Below the pieces are notes generated by a model. The model ran no database searches and was not told where the DNA came from. It saw only the letters and a list, made by a program, of their open reading frames with translations. The translations under genes and the position numbers were made by a program. DNA of 64,000 bases from Ruegeria sp. HKCCD4315 (GTDB lineage Bacteria; Pseudomonadota; Alphaproteobacteria; Rhodobacterales; Rhodobacteraceae), in assembly GCF_013112245.1 (NCBI RefSeq), contig NZ_WVRN01000001.1, positions 3,537,501 through 3,601,500 of the forward strand. Direction: 5' to 3'. Numbering within the stretch: the stretch's first letter is position 1; each line of letters begins with the position of its first letter. Shown here in pieces: positions 38,835-46,226 of this stretch.

Positions 38835-40274
38835 ATGGAAATGCCCCAACCAAATCCCGATGTTCTTGCCCGCAAGCAAGCCGTTCTGGCGCGCTTGCAG
38901 CAGGTTTTGCCCGAAGATGCTGTGATTCACGATCCGGCTGAGACGAGGGCTTATGAATGTGACGCGCTGACCGCCTATCGCTGTCCACCGATGCTGGCTG
39001 TTCTTCCGTCATCGACGCAGGAAGTGTCCGAAGTCCTGCGAATCTGCCATGAGGAAGGGGTTCCTGTGGTGCCACGTGGTTCCGGCACGTCGCTGGCGGG
39101 TGGGGCCTTGCCTACGGCTGATTGTGTCATTCTGGGTGTCGCGCGAATGAATGACGTTCTGGAAACCGACTATGACAACCGGTTCATCCGCGTCCAGACC
39201 GGTCGTACCAATCTGAGCGTGACCGGTGCGGTCGAGGAAGAGGATTTCTTTTATGCGCCCGATCCGTCATCGCAATTGGCCTGTGCCATTGCGGGCAATA
39301 TCGCGATGAATTCGGGTGGCGCGCATTGCCTTAAATATGGTGTGACCACGAATAACCTGCTGGGCGTGACCATGGTGATGATGGACGGCAGTGTCGTGGA
39401 AATCGGCGGCGCGCATCTGGATGCCTCTGGCCTGGACCTGCTGGGTGTTATTTGTGGCTCAGAGGGGCAGCTGGGCGTGGTGACCGAGGCCACGCTGCGC
39501 ATTCTGCGTAAACCCGAAGGGGCGCGGCCGGCTCTGATGGGGTTCGACGACAATGAGGTCGCGGGCCAATGTGTCTCTGACATTATCAAATCGGGCATTT
39601 TGCCAGTAGCGATTGAATTCATGGACACGCTTTGTATCAGAGCCTGTGAAAATTTTGCTCATGCAGGGTATCCCGATTGTACCGCCTTGCTGATTGTCGA
39701 GGTCGAGGGCTCGGAGGCCGAGATCGACTATCAGTTGGCGAAGATCATAGAGATCGCCAAGCGCCACAATCCCGTTGAACTGCGTGAAAGCCAGTCGGCA
39801 GAGGAAAGCGCGAAGATTTGGCTGGGTCGCAAATCGGCTTTTGGCGCGATGGGGCAAATGAACGATTACATGTGTCTGGACGGCACCATCCCGGTATCCT
39901 CCTTGCCCGAGGTTTTGCGCCGGATCGGAGAGTTGAGCGAGGAATACGGCCTGCCCGTGGGCAATGTCTTCCACGCGGGTGACGGTAATATGCACCCCTT
40001 GATCCTGTTTGACGCCAACAAACCGGGCGATCTGGAGAAATGCGAAGCGTTTGGGGCAGATATCCTGAAGCTGTGTGTCGATGTAGGCGGATGCCTGACC
40101 GGAGAACATGGTGTCGGCATCGAAAAGCGGGATTTGATGGCGCATCAGTATGCGCCAGCTGATCTTGAGGCGCAGATGGCGATTAAAGATGTGTTCGATC
40201 CGCAGTGGTTGTTGAATCCCGCGAAGGTGTTCCCCTTGGACGCATCCGAGGCGCGACGCCTTGCGGCGGAATAG
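38835..40274 (+). CDS. glcD: glycolate oxidase subunit GlcD (FAD-linked)
   Basis: The 479-residue flavoprotein oxidises glycolate to glyoxylate with GlcE and GlcF at the membrane. The PCMH-type FAD site shows VVPRGSGTSLAGGALP and the FYAPDPSSQLACAIAGNIAMNSGG region; the C-terminal substrate domain has NVFHAGDGNMHPLI and GCLTGEHGVGIEKR. GGAGGACCAGCG precedes the ATG. It begins the glcDEF operon. The gap to glcE (61 bp) contains hairpins and a dispersed repeat. Confidence 0.94.
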   Translation: MEMPQPNPDVLARKQAVLARLQQVLPEDAVIHDPAETRAYECDALTAYRCPPMLAVLPSSTQEVSEVLRICHEEGVPVVPRGSGTSLAGGALPTADCVILGVARMNDVLETDYDNRFIRVQTGRTNLSVTGAVEEEDFFYAPDPSSQLACAIAGNIAMNSGGAHCLKYGVTTNNLLGVTMVMMDGSVVEIGGAHLDASGLDLLGVICGSEGQLGVVTEATLRILRKPEGARPALMGFDDNEVAGQCVSDIIKSGILPVAIEFMDTLCIRACENFAHAGYPDCTALLIVEVEGSEAEIDYQLAKIIEIAKRHNPVELRESQSAEESAKIWLGRKSAFGAMGQMNDYMCLDGTIPVSSLPEVLRRIGELSEEYGLPVGNVFHAGDGNMHPLILFDANKPGDLEKCEAFGADILKLCVDVGGCLTGEHGVGIEKRDLMAHQYAPADLEAQMAIKDVFDPQWLLNPAKVFPLDASEARRLAAE

Positions 40275-40310
40275 GGGCTCTGCCCCAATCGCGCAGGCGC
40301 GATTTCCCCG

Positions 40311-40334
40311 GAGTATTTATGAAAAGATGAAGCA
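40311..40334 (+). repeat. dispersed intergenic repeat, copy 1
   Basis: This 24-nt element (GAGTATTT...GATGAAGCA) matches 52747-52770 at 23 of 24 positions. Both copies directly follow a short GC hairpin downstream of a stop codon; here GGGGCTCTGCCCC (40274-40286) and ATCGCGC/GCGCGAT (40288-40303) precede it. The ATG inside the repeat is probably not the glcE start. Confidence 0.6.
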
Positions 40335-40335
40335 C

Positions 40336-41454
40336 ATGAGACCTGAGACGGAAGACGAATTGGCGGACCTGGTGGCCGGGTTGAACGGGCCGGTTCGGAT
40401 AGCTGGGGGCGGTACACGCGGTGTGACCGGGCCGGGCCTTGAATTGAACGTTTCCGGGCTGAGCGGTATCACCCTTTATGAACCCGGTGCCCTTACACTT
40501 GTGGCCAAGGCAGGTACGCCGTTGGCCGAGATTGAGACCGCGCTGGACGCAGAAGGGCAACAACTGGCGTTTGAGCCGATGGACCATCGGGGATTGCTTG
40601 CAACTTCGGGTGAACCGACCATCGGTGGTGTTGTAGCGGCAAACGTATCTGGGCCGAGGCGGATACAGGCCGGGGCGTGTCGGGATTTTCTGTTGGGCGT
40701 TCGCTTTGTCGACGGGCGCGGTCATGTGGTCAAGAATGGCGGACGGGTGATGAAGAACGTTACCGGTTATGATCTGGTCAAGTTGATGGCCGGGTCATGG
40801 GGCACCTTGGGTGTGTTGACCGAGGTTTCGCTGAAAGTGCTGCCCAAGCCAGAGGCCGTTGCGACGCTTGTTTGGGAGGACCGCGGATGGGTCGAGACGT
40901 CCAAACTGTTTTGTGACGCGTTGGGATCACCATACGAAGTCAACGGTGCGGCTCGGTTGCCCGAGGGCGGCGGCAAGCCGTCCCGGACGGTGCTGCGGAT
41001 TGAGGGCTTTGACCAATCGGTCGAGTATCGCATTGCCAAGTTGCAGGAGTTTTTTGCGGAAATGAAGCCGGATCAGGTTGTCACTGATGCGGCCGAAAAC
41101 ACCGCTATTTGGCGCGAAGTGCGTGATATTGAGCCTTTTGCCGACAAACCGGGCAATGTCTGGAAAACTTCGGTCAAACCGACTGACATGAGACGTGTGG
41201 TCGGTGACGCTAACCCGAATAGGGTCGTGGATTGGGGTGGGGGTCTGATCTGGACTTTGGCCCCGGAAGGCACTGATCTGCGATCTGAACTGAGTGATGT
41301 TGAGGGATATTCGACCCTAGTGCGCGCAGACCCGGACCAGATGCAAATGCTGGGGCGGTTTCAGCCGGAAAAAGCTGCTGTTTCTGCTCTAACACAAGGG
41401 ATACGGGCAAGATTTGACCCGCGATCTGTGTTCAATCCGGGGCTCATGGGGTAG
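40336..41454 (+). CDS. glcE: glycolate oxidase subunit GlcE
   Basis: The 372-residue FAD-binding subunit is shorter than GlcD and lacks its C-terminal catalytic domain. It shows VRIAGGGTRG, GEPTIGGVVAANVSGP, and RDFLLGVRFVDGRGHVVKNGGRVMKNVTGYDL. MRPETEDELADLV is the usual family opening, so the ATG at 40336 was chosen over 40327, which lies in a repeat. The stop is 2 bp from the glcF start codon. Confidence 0.92.
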   Translation: MRPETEDELADLVAGLNGPVRIAGGGTRGVTGPGLELNVSGLSGITLYEPGALTLVAKAGTPLAEIETALDAEGQQLAFEPMDHRGLLATSGEPTIGGVVAANVSGPRRIQAGACRDFLLGVRFVDGRGHVVKNGGRVMKNVTGYDLVKLMAGSWGTLGVLTEVSLKVLPKPEAVATLVWEDRGWVETSKLFCDALGSPYEVNGAARLPEGGGKPSRTVLRIEGFDQSVEYRIAKLQEFFAEMKPDQVVTDAAENTAIWREVRDIEPFADKPGNVWKTSVKPTDMRRVVGDANPNRVVDWGGGLIWTLAPEGTDLRSELSDVEGYSTLVRADPDQMQMLGRFQPEKAAVSALTQGIRARFDPRSVFNPGLMG

Positions 41455-41458
41455 GGCG

Positions 41459-42772
41459 ATGCAGACAACGTTTACGGAAAAACAGCTGGAAGATCCGGCG
41501 ATCCAGCGCTCGAATGAGATTCTGCGCAGCTGTGTGCATTGTGGGTTTTGCACTGCGACCTGTCCCACCTATCAGGTGTTGGGGGATGAATTGGACAGCC
41601 CGCGCGGCCGTATTTACCTGATCAAGGACATGCTGGAAAACGAACGTGTCCCGGATGAAAAGACGGTCAAGCATATTGATCGCTGCCTGTCCTGTCTGGC
41701 CTGCATGACAACCTGTCCATCAGGTGTGCACTACATGCACCTGGTCGATCACGCGCGCGAATACATCGAGGCGAATTACAAACGTCCTTTAACGGATCGT
41801 ATCCTGCGTTCGGTTCTGGCCCAAATCCTACCTTATCCGATGCGATTTCGCTGGGCCTTGATCGGAGCAAAGTTGGGCCGCCCGTTTCGGTTTCTGATGC
41901 CCGATGCCCGGTTGCGGGCCATGCTGGATATGGCCCCAAAGCACATCCCGCCGGTCAGTCGCAACGACGACCCACAAAGTTTTGCGCCCAAAGGAGACCG
42001 GAGAAAGCGCGTCGCGCTGATGACCGGCTGCGCGCAAAAGGCTCTAAATACCGACATTAACGATGCTACGATCCGGTTGCTGACGCGTTTGGGGTGCGAG
42101 GTTGTGGTGGCCGAAGGGGCCGGATGTTGCGGAGCCCTGACACACCATATGGGTAAAAGTCGTGAAAGCCACGCGGCTGCCGCAGCCAATATCATGGCCT
42201 GGACGCGCGAAATGGACGGTGACGGCCTAGACGCCATCGTTATCAACACGTCTGGCTGTGGAACGACCGTTAAAGACTATGGGCACATGTTCCGCAATGA
42301 CCCTTTGGCTAAGGATGCGGCGCGTGTCTCGGGTATTGCCATGGATATCAGTGAGTTGGTCATGCAGTTGGACGTGCCGGAAGGACGTGACCAAGACCTT
42401 ACGGTTGCTTATCACGCGGCTTGTTCCTTGCAGCACGGGCAAAAGATCAAGACTTATCCCAAGGATTTGCTGAAACGGACCGGATTTAAAGTTGTTGAGC
42501 CTGCCGACAGTCATTTGTGCTGCGGTAGCGCAGGCACGTACAACCTGATGCAGCCCGAGATTTCGGGCCAGTTGAAACAGCGCAAGGTCAAAACGCTGGA
42601 AGCAAAAAAGCCGGACCTGATCGCCGCCGGAAACATCGGATGCATGATGCAGATCGGGTCAGGGACGCAATTGCCAGTCGTTCACACCGTCGAATTACTG
42701 GATTGGGCGACTGGTGGCCCAAAGCCAAGATCCTTGCAACAGCAAGGAGACGCAGTGCCGATCCTGAAGTAA
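41459..42772 (+). CDS. glcF: glycolate oxidase iron-sulfur subunit GlcF
   Basis: The 437-residue subunit has two ferredoxin-like clusters (CVHCGFCTATCP and CLSCLACMTTCP) and two CCG domains (GAGCCGALTHHMG and HLCCGSAGTYNL). It passes electrons from GlcD/E to the quinone pool. ATG 41459 starts 2 bp after the glcE stop. It is the last gene of the operon. No obvious terminator hairpin was seen in the 118 bp before the protease gene. Confidence 0.95.
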   Translation: MQTTFTEKQLEDPAIQRSNEILRSCVHCGFCTATCPTYQVLGDELDSPRGRIYLIKDMLENERVPDEKTVKHIDRCLSCLACMTTCPSGVHYMHLVDHAREYIEANYKRPLTDRILRSVLAQILPYPMRFRWALIGAKLGRPFRFLMPDARLRAMLDMAPKHIPPVSRNDDPQSFAPKGDRRKRVALMTGCAQKALNTDINDATIRLLTRLGCEVVVAEGAGCCGALTHHMGKSRESHAAAAANIMAWTREMDGDGLDAIVINTSGCGTTVKDYGHMFRNDPLAKDAARVSGIAMDISELVMQLDVPEGRDQDLTVAYHAACSLQHGQKIKTYPKDLLKRTGFKVVEPADSHLCCGSAGTYNLMQPEISGQLKQRKVKTLEAKKPDLIAAGNIGCMMQIGSGTQLPVVHTVELLDWATGGPKPRSLQQQGDAVPILK

Positions 42773-42890
42773 AGCACATGATGCCGACCCGCATCAGTTG
42801 ACCTGGATTTTCTGGCGGTTCCTGATTGCCCTATTTTCGCCCAACGCGACCCGTAGGACAAATAGGTCTGAATGAGTCCCGGAGAACCGC

Positions 42891-43682
42891 GTGGGCAACT
42901 GGATCAAGGCGATTGTGTTCTGTGTCATGCCGATGGCGGCCACAGCGCAGGATACCGGGCTGGAAAGCCTGGACACCTCGGATTCCGGGCGTGATTGGAT
43001 GGCCGTGGGACGGTTGGATATTGCCGGCAGAGGGTTTTGCACCGGAACGCTGGTGTCGCCAACACTGGTGCTGACCGCAGCGCATTGCCTGTTTGATAAG
43101 GTTTCCGGGCAGCGTATCAACCCGTCGGACATTGAGTTTCTGGCCGGTTGGCGTTTGGGGCGCGCTTTGGCCTATCGGACGGCGCGGCAAGCCGTGATCC
43201 ATCCGGACTATCAATATGGTGCAGACTCGACGACCGACCGGGTGAGCGCCGATGTGGCCTTGATCGAACTGTGGCAACCAATCCGAAACACTGCCGTCAT
43301 TCCATTTGAATCGGGGGATCAGCCGCGCCGTGGCGCAGAGGTTGGTGTGGTGTCTTATGCGCATGACCGGTCCGAGGCTCCTTCGCTGCAACAGGTCTGC
43401 TCGGTCATGAACAGGCAGCAGGGTGTCATGGTCATGTCCTGCGACGTCGATTTTGGCTCGTCCGGCGCACCGGTCTTTTCCTTTGCAGGTGCGCGCCCCC
43501 AGATCGTGTCGGTTGTTGCGGCCAAGGCCAGTTTGGACGGCCAGAACGTGGCAATTGGCACTGCTGTTGAACACTCGCTGCAATTGCTGCGCAATGAGTT
43601 GTCTGCCGGGCGTGGATTTGGGCTTTCAACGTCGGGATCCGGGTCGGGCAAGAATATCGGTGCAAGGTTTATTCGGCCATGA
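42891..43682 (+). CDS. secreted trypsin-like serine protease, copy 1
   Basis: The 263-residue S1-fold protein starts at GTG behind CGGAGAACC, with a signal peptide (VFCVMPMAATAQ). The catalytic triad is complete: His in LTAAHC, Asp in SADVALIEL, Ser in CDVDFGSSGAPVF, where the usual GDSGGP reads GSSGAP. The C-terminus ends in a Ser/Gly-rich tail with GSGKNIGARFI. The next gene overlaps by 4 nt and encodes a paralogue with a similar tail. It is periplasmic or extracellular; targets are unknown. Confidence 0.87.
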   Translation: MGNWIKAIVFCVMPMAATAQDTGLESLDTSDSGRDWMAVGRLDIAGRGFCTGTLVSPTLVLTAAHCLFDKVSGQRINPSDIEFLAGWRLGRALAYRTARQAVIHPDYQYGADSTTDRVSADVALIELWQPIRNTAVIPFESGDQPRRGAEVGVVSYAHDRSEAPSLQQVCSVMNRQQGVMVMSCDVDFGSSGAPVFSFAGARPQIVSVVAAKASLDGQNVAIGTAVEHSLQLLRNELSAGRGFGLSTSGSGSGKNIGARFIRP

Positions 43683-44494
43683 TCAGAGTTTTACTGAGTC
43701 TCATTTTAGGTTTGTGCATTCTGGCAACCACGTCCCACGCGCAAGCGAACAAGCGCAAGTTGACGGACCGGGACGACCTTTACGGCTGGGAGGCGATAGG
43801 CCGGCTGGACATAGGGGACGAGTCATTTTGTACGGGTACGCTGATCGCGCAGGACATGGTTCTGACAGCAGCGCATTGCGCAGTGGACGGGCGCTCAGGC
43901 AAAGCATTTGCCCCAGAAGACATCACGTTTCGCGCAGGTCTCAGCAACGGCAACGCCCTGGCCGAGAGTCGGATCACGCAGGTCGCGATTCATCCCAGCT
44001 ATGGCTCTAAACCGCCGCTTTCCCATGATAGCGTTCGGATTGACGTCGCACTGTTGCGCCTCGATAAGCCCATCCCCTACTCTGTCGCAGATCCCTTTGC
44101 ACTGTACAGCGGGCGTGTTCTGGGAAATGAGGTCAGCATTGCCTCTTATGGCCGCGGACGGTCTGAGGCGATCACACGGGAACGTTCTTGCCGTATCATT
44201 GATCGTCAGCAGGGTCTGATCCTGTTTGATTGCGACATCACCTTCGGCTCGTCCGGGTCCGCTATTTTGGCAAAGAACGGCTCACGTTGGCAGATTCTGT
44301 CTGTTGTTTCGGCGGTTGGTACAAACGGCAGCCGGAAGGTCGGATTTGGCATGGAGCTGGACGGGATCGTCTCTGAGCTTAAGGCGATCATGCGGCGCGA
44401 TGCGCCTCAGCCAAAAGCGTCGATCCGCCGGTTGCAGGTGGGGTCCGGCAAGTCCGGGTCTGGTGCGAAATTCATCAGCTCTGGCGGGGGTTGA
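43679..44494 (+). CDS. secreted trypsin-like serine protease, copy 2
   Basis: The 271-residue paralogue of the preceding protein has a signal peptide (MIRVLLSLILGLCILATTSHA), the triad in LTAAHC, RIDVALLRL and CDITFGSSGSAIL, and a C-terminal tail with GSGKSGSGAKFI. The shared opening of the mature domains (GWEAIGRLDIG against DWMAVGRLDIA) and the shared tail show a tandem duplication. The GSSGS active-site loop departs from GDSGG, which may alter the oxyanion environment. It is translationally coupled to copy 1. Confidence 0.87.
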   Translation: MIRVLLSLILGLCILATTSHAQANKRKLTDRDDLYGWEAIGRLDIGDESFCTGTLIAQDMVLTAAHCAVDGRSGKAFAPEDITFRAGLSNGNALAESRITQVAIHPSYGSKPPLSHDSVRIDVALLRLDKPIPYSVADPFALYSGRVLGNEVSIASYGRGRSEAITRERSCRIIDRQQGLILFDCDITFGSSGSAILAKNGSRWQILSVVSAVGTNGSRKVGFGMELDGIVSELKAIMRRDAPQPKASIRRLQVGSGKSGSGAKFISSGGG

Positions 44495-44518
44495 ACTCGG
44501 TCAAATCGCTACCCATTT
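44490..44518 (+). promoter_or_regulatory. heat-shock (RpoH-type) promoter of hsp20
   Basis: GTTGAA (44490-44495) and ACCCATTT (44511-44518), 15 bp apart, match the sigma-32 pattern CTTGAA / CCCCATNT well. The site overlaps the end of the second protease gene. It would give a leader of about 90 nt before the hsp20 ATG, in which CTCA-AGGA-TGAG places the ribosome-site purines in a small loop, so a thermosensitive leader is possible. Confidence 0.55.
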
Positions 44519-44618
44519 GATGTGTATCGGGTCGCCACAACGGGGTCCGGTATCAATCACTGCCCGTCCAGTCGGAGGGCAAAATTTCGTAAATCGCTCA
44601 AGGATGAGGATACGACAA

Positions 44619-45086
44619 ATGCGTACATTTGACTTTGCACCGCTGCACCGCGCCACCATTGGCTTTGATCAGATCGCCGACATGATGGATCGCGTTCTGA
44701 CCAATGATGTGGCTCAGCCCAGCTACCCCCCCTACAACATCGAAAAAACCGATGCCGACACCTACCGGATTTCCGTCGCCGTCGCCGGTTTTTCCGAAGC
44801 AGACCTGTCTGTTGAAGTGAAAGAAAACTCGCTGGTCTTGGCTGGCAAGAAAGCCGCCGAGGACAAAGACCGCAGCTATCTGCACCGTGGCATCGCCACC
44901 CGCGCGTTCGAACGCCGTTTTGCGCTGGCCGATCACGTGCGTGTCACTGGCGCCAGCCACGAGAACGGCATGCTGAACATCGACCTGAAGCGCGAAGTGC
45001 CCGAGGCGCTGAAACCGCGCCGGATCGAGATCTCATCGGCCAAGGCCATTGAAAAAGACGTCGTTGACGCCAAGGCCGTCAACTAA
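44619..45086 (+). CDS. small heat-shock protein (Hsp20/IbpA family)
   Basis: The 155-residue chaperone has a short N-terminal arm with FDQIADMMDRVL, then an alpha-crystallin domain (about 35-130: YNIEKTDADTYRISVAVAGF, GIATRAFERRFALADHV, GMLNIDLKREVPE). Its C-terminus holds RRIEISS, giving the I-x-I anchor that links oligomer subunits. AAGGATGAGGA lies before the ATG; longer in-frame readings run through the protease gene. A heat-shock-type promoter precedes it and a terminator follows. Confidence 0.92.
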   Translation: MRTFDFAPLHRATIGFDQIADMMDRVLTNDVAQPSYPPYNIEKTDADTYRISVAVAGFSEADLSVEVKENSLVLAGKKAAEDKDRSYLHRGIATRAFERRFALADHVRVTGASHENGMLNIDLKREVPEALKPRRIEISSAKAIEKDVVDAKAVN

Positions 45087-45139
45087 CACTCCTGAAAAAC
45101 TTTGCGGCAGTCTCCTCCTCCCAGACTGTCGCAACTCAC

Positions 45140-45174
45140 GCCCCGCGTTCCTCCAGACGCGGGGCGATGTTTTT
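45140..45174 (+). terminator. intrinsic terminator of hsp20
   Basis: GCCCCGCGT and ACGCGGGGC form a perfect 9-bp stem with an 8-nt loop, followed by GATGTTTTT. Confidence 0.9.
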
Positions 45175-45534
45175 GGGCGCTCTCCTGAGTGTTTGCTAAG
45201 CTGACGGAGCGGTCGTTCACCGTGAGCGCGGCGTGGTGAAGGTTGAACGTCAGTTATGCGTGGCAAATTGGACTTTGGAGCCTACGTAGAGATGCACCAT
45301 ACCCGCGCATTATCTTCCAGTTAACTAAGGCCGCGGTGTCCGGTCCAATGTTACACGTTATCCTGACCGCCACGCACTGATTTTGTGCTCTATCTTTGCG
45401 CGTATTACGTGTGACAGAGATCAACCAAAAGAAGTGCTTGACGACAGAGGCCCGTCCAACCAGTTTCCCATTGAACAGCACCCCACGGGGGAAAGCTGGG
45501 TCAATCTCCGCCGATCTATTGTGAGGAAATACAT
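45175..45534. other. intergenic region upstream of the LprI-like gene
   Basis: About 360 bp without a credible gene. It must hold the promoter of the secreted LprI-like gene. Weak leftward frames here start without ribosome sites and resemble nothing. Base composition is lower in GC than the flanking hsp20 region. Confidence 0.4.
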
Positions 45535-46086
45535 ATGCTTAAACTGATATTGGCAATTGGGTTTATTGTTATGGGAACAAGTGCACATGCCTATGACTCG
45601 GAGGCCGCCGCCGCCGAATACGACAAATCCTATCTTAAGGTTGAGAAGCGCTTTGAAAGTGATTCAATTAATCGGGAAGCATGTGTAATTGTAGGCATTC
45701 AAGACTGCGTCAAAGACTTGGAAGAAGTTCTCGAAAGCAAGGGTTTCTTCATTCCCGGAGGAGCCGCAGTGTCTCCTCGCGAGTATTGTAATTTCATCGG
45801 TTTGGAGCGCGCGGACGATTATCTGAATGCAGTGTATCAGCGCATACTGAAGCAAGGACCACTGGGTACTCAGGACGTAGAGGAGATAGACGAGGAATGG
45901 GTAGCTAATCTGCGTGCAGCTCAGCGCCTCTGGCTTCAGTTCGCGAATAAGATGTGTTCCGAAGACAATATCGTTGGTTGGCACGCCGGAGGCTCGGGCT
46001 GGGGGGCAACAATTGCTGAATGCACCACGCGTCTTTCAATCCAGCAGGCCGATAACTTGGATCGCTACTTCACCATCAATTACTAA
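45535..46086 (+). CDS. secreted LprI/DUF1311-like protein
   Basis: The 183-residue protein has a signal peptide (MLKLILAIGFIVMGTSAHA) and a C-terminal domain like the LprI N-terminal/DUF1311 family: DDYLNAVYQRIL, then LRAAQRLWLQFANKMCSED and a closing CTTRLSIQQADNLDRYF. Several cysteines probably form disulfides. Some family members inhibit lysozyme; that role is not shown here. The gene is AT-richer than its neighbours, which may mean recent acquisition. GTGAGGAAATAC precedes the ATG. A terminator lies about 95 bp downstream. Confidence 0.72.
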   Translation: MLKLILAIGFIVMGTSAHAYDSEAAAAEYDKSYLKVEKRFESDSINREACVIVGIQDCVKDLEEVLESKGFFIPGGAAVSPREYCNFIGLERADDYLNAVYQRILKQGPLGTQDVEEIDEEWVANLRAAQRLWLQFANKMCSEDNIVGWHAGGSGWGATIAECTTRLSIQQADNLDRYFTINY

Positions 46087-46181
46087 AAGTGCAGAAATAG
46101 CGGCCGCCGAATGCGCCCACAGAATCGGCAGCAGATCTAACAAGCCGCAAAGGGTTAAAATCTAACGTCTGAAGTAAAATG

Positions 46182-46205
46182 ACCCCGCACAATTTTGTGC
46201 GGGGT
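46182..46205. terminator. bidirectional intrinsic terminator
   Basis: ACCCCGCACAA and TTGTGCGGGGT pair around TT. TTTCTC follows rightward; leftward the stem is followed by CATTTTA. It separates the convergent LprI-like and phytase-like genes. Confidence 0.82.
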
Positions 46206-46226
46206 TTCTCAAGTTATGCAAGTAGG

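Noticed and set aside
45254..45481. A 75-codon leftward frame upstream of the LprI-like gene.
   Set aside because: No ribosome site, no recognisable domain, and it lies in what should be the promoter region of the rightward gene.
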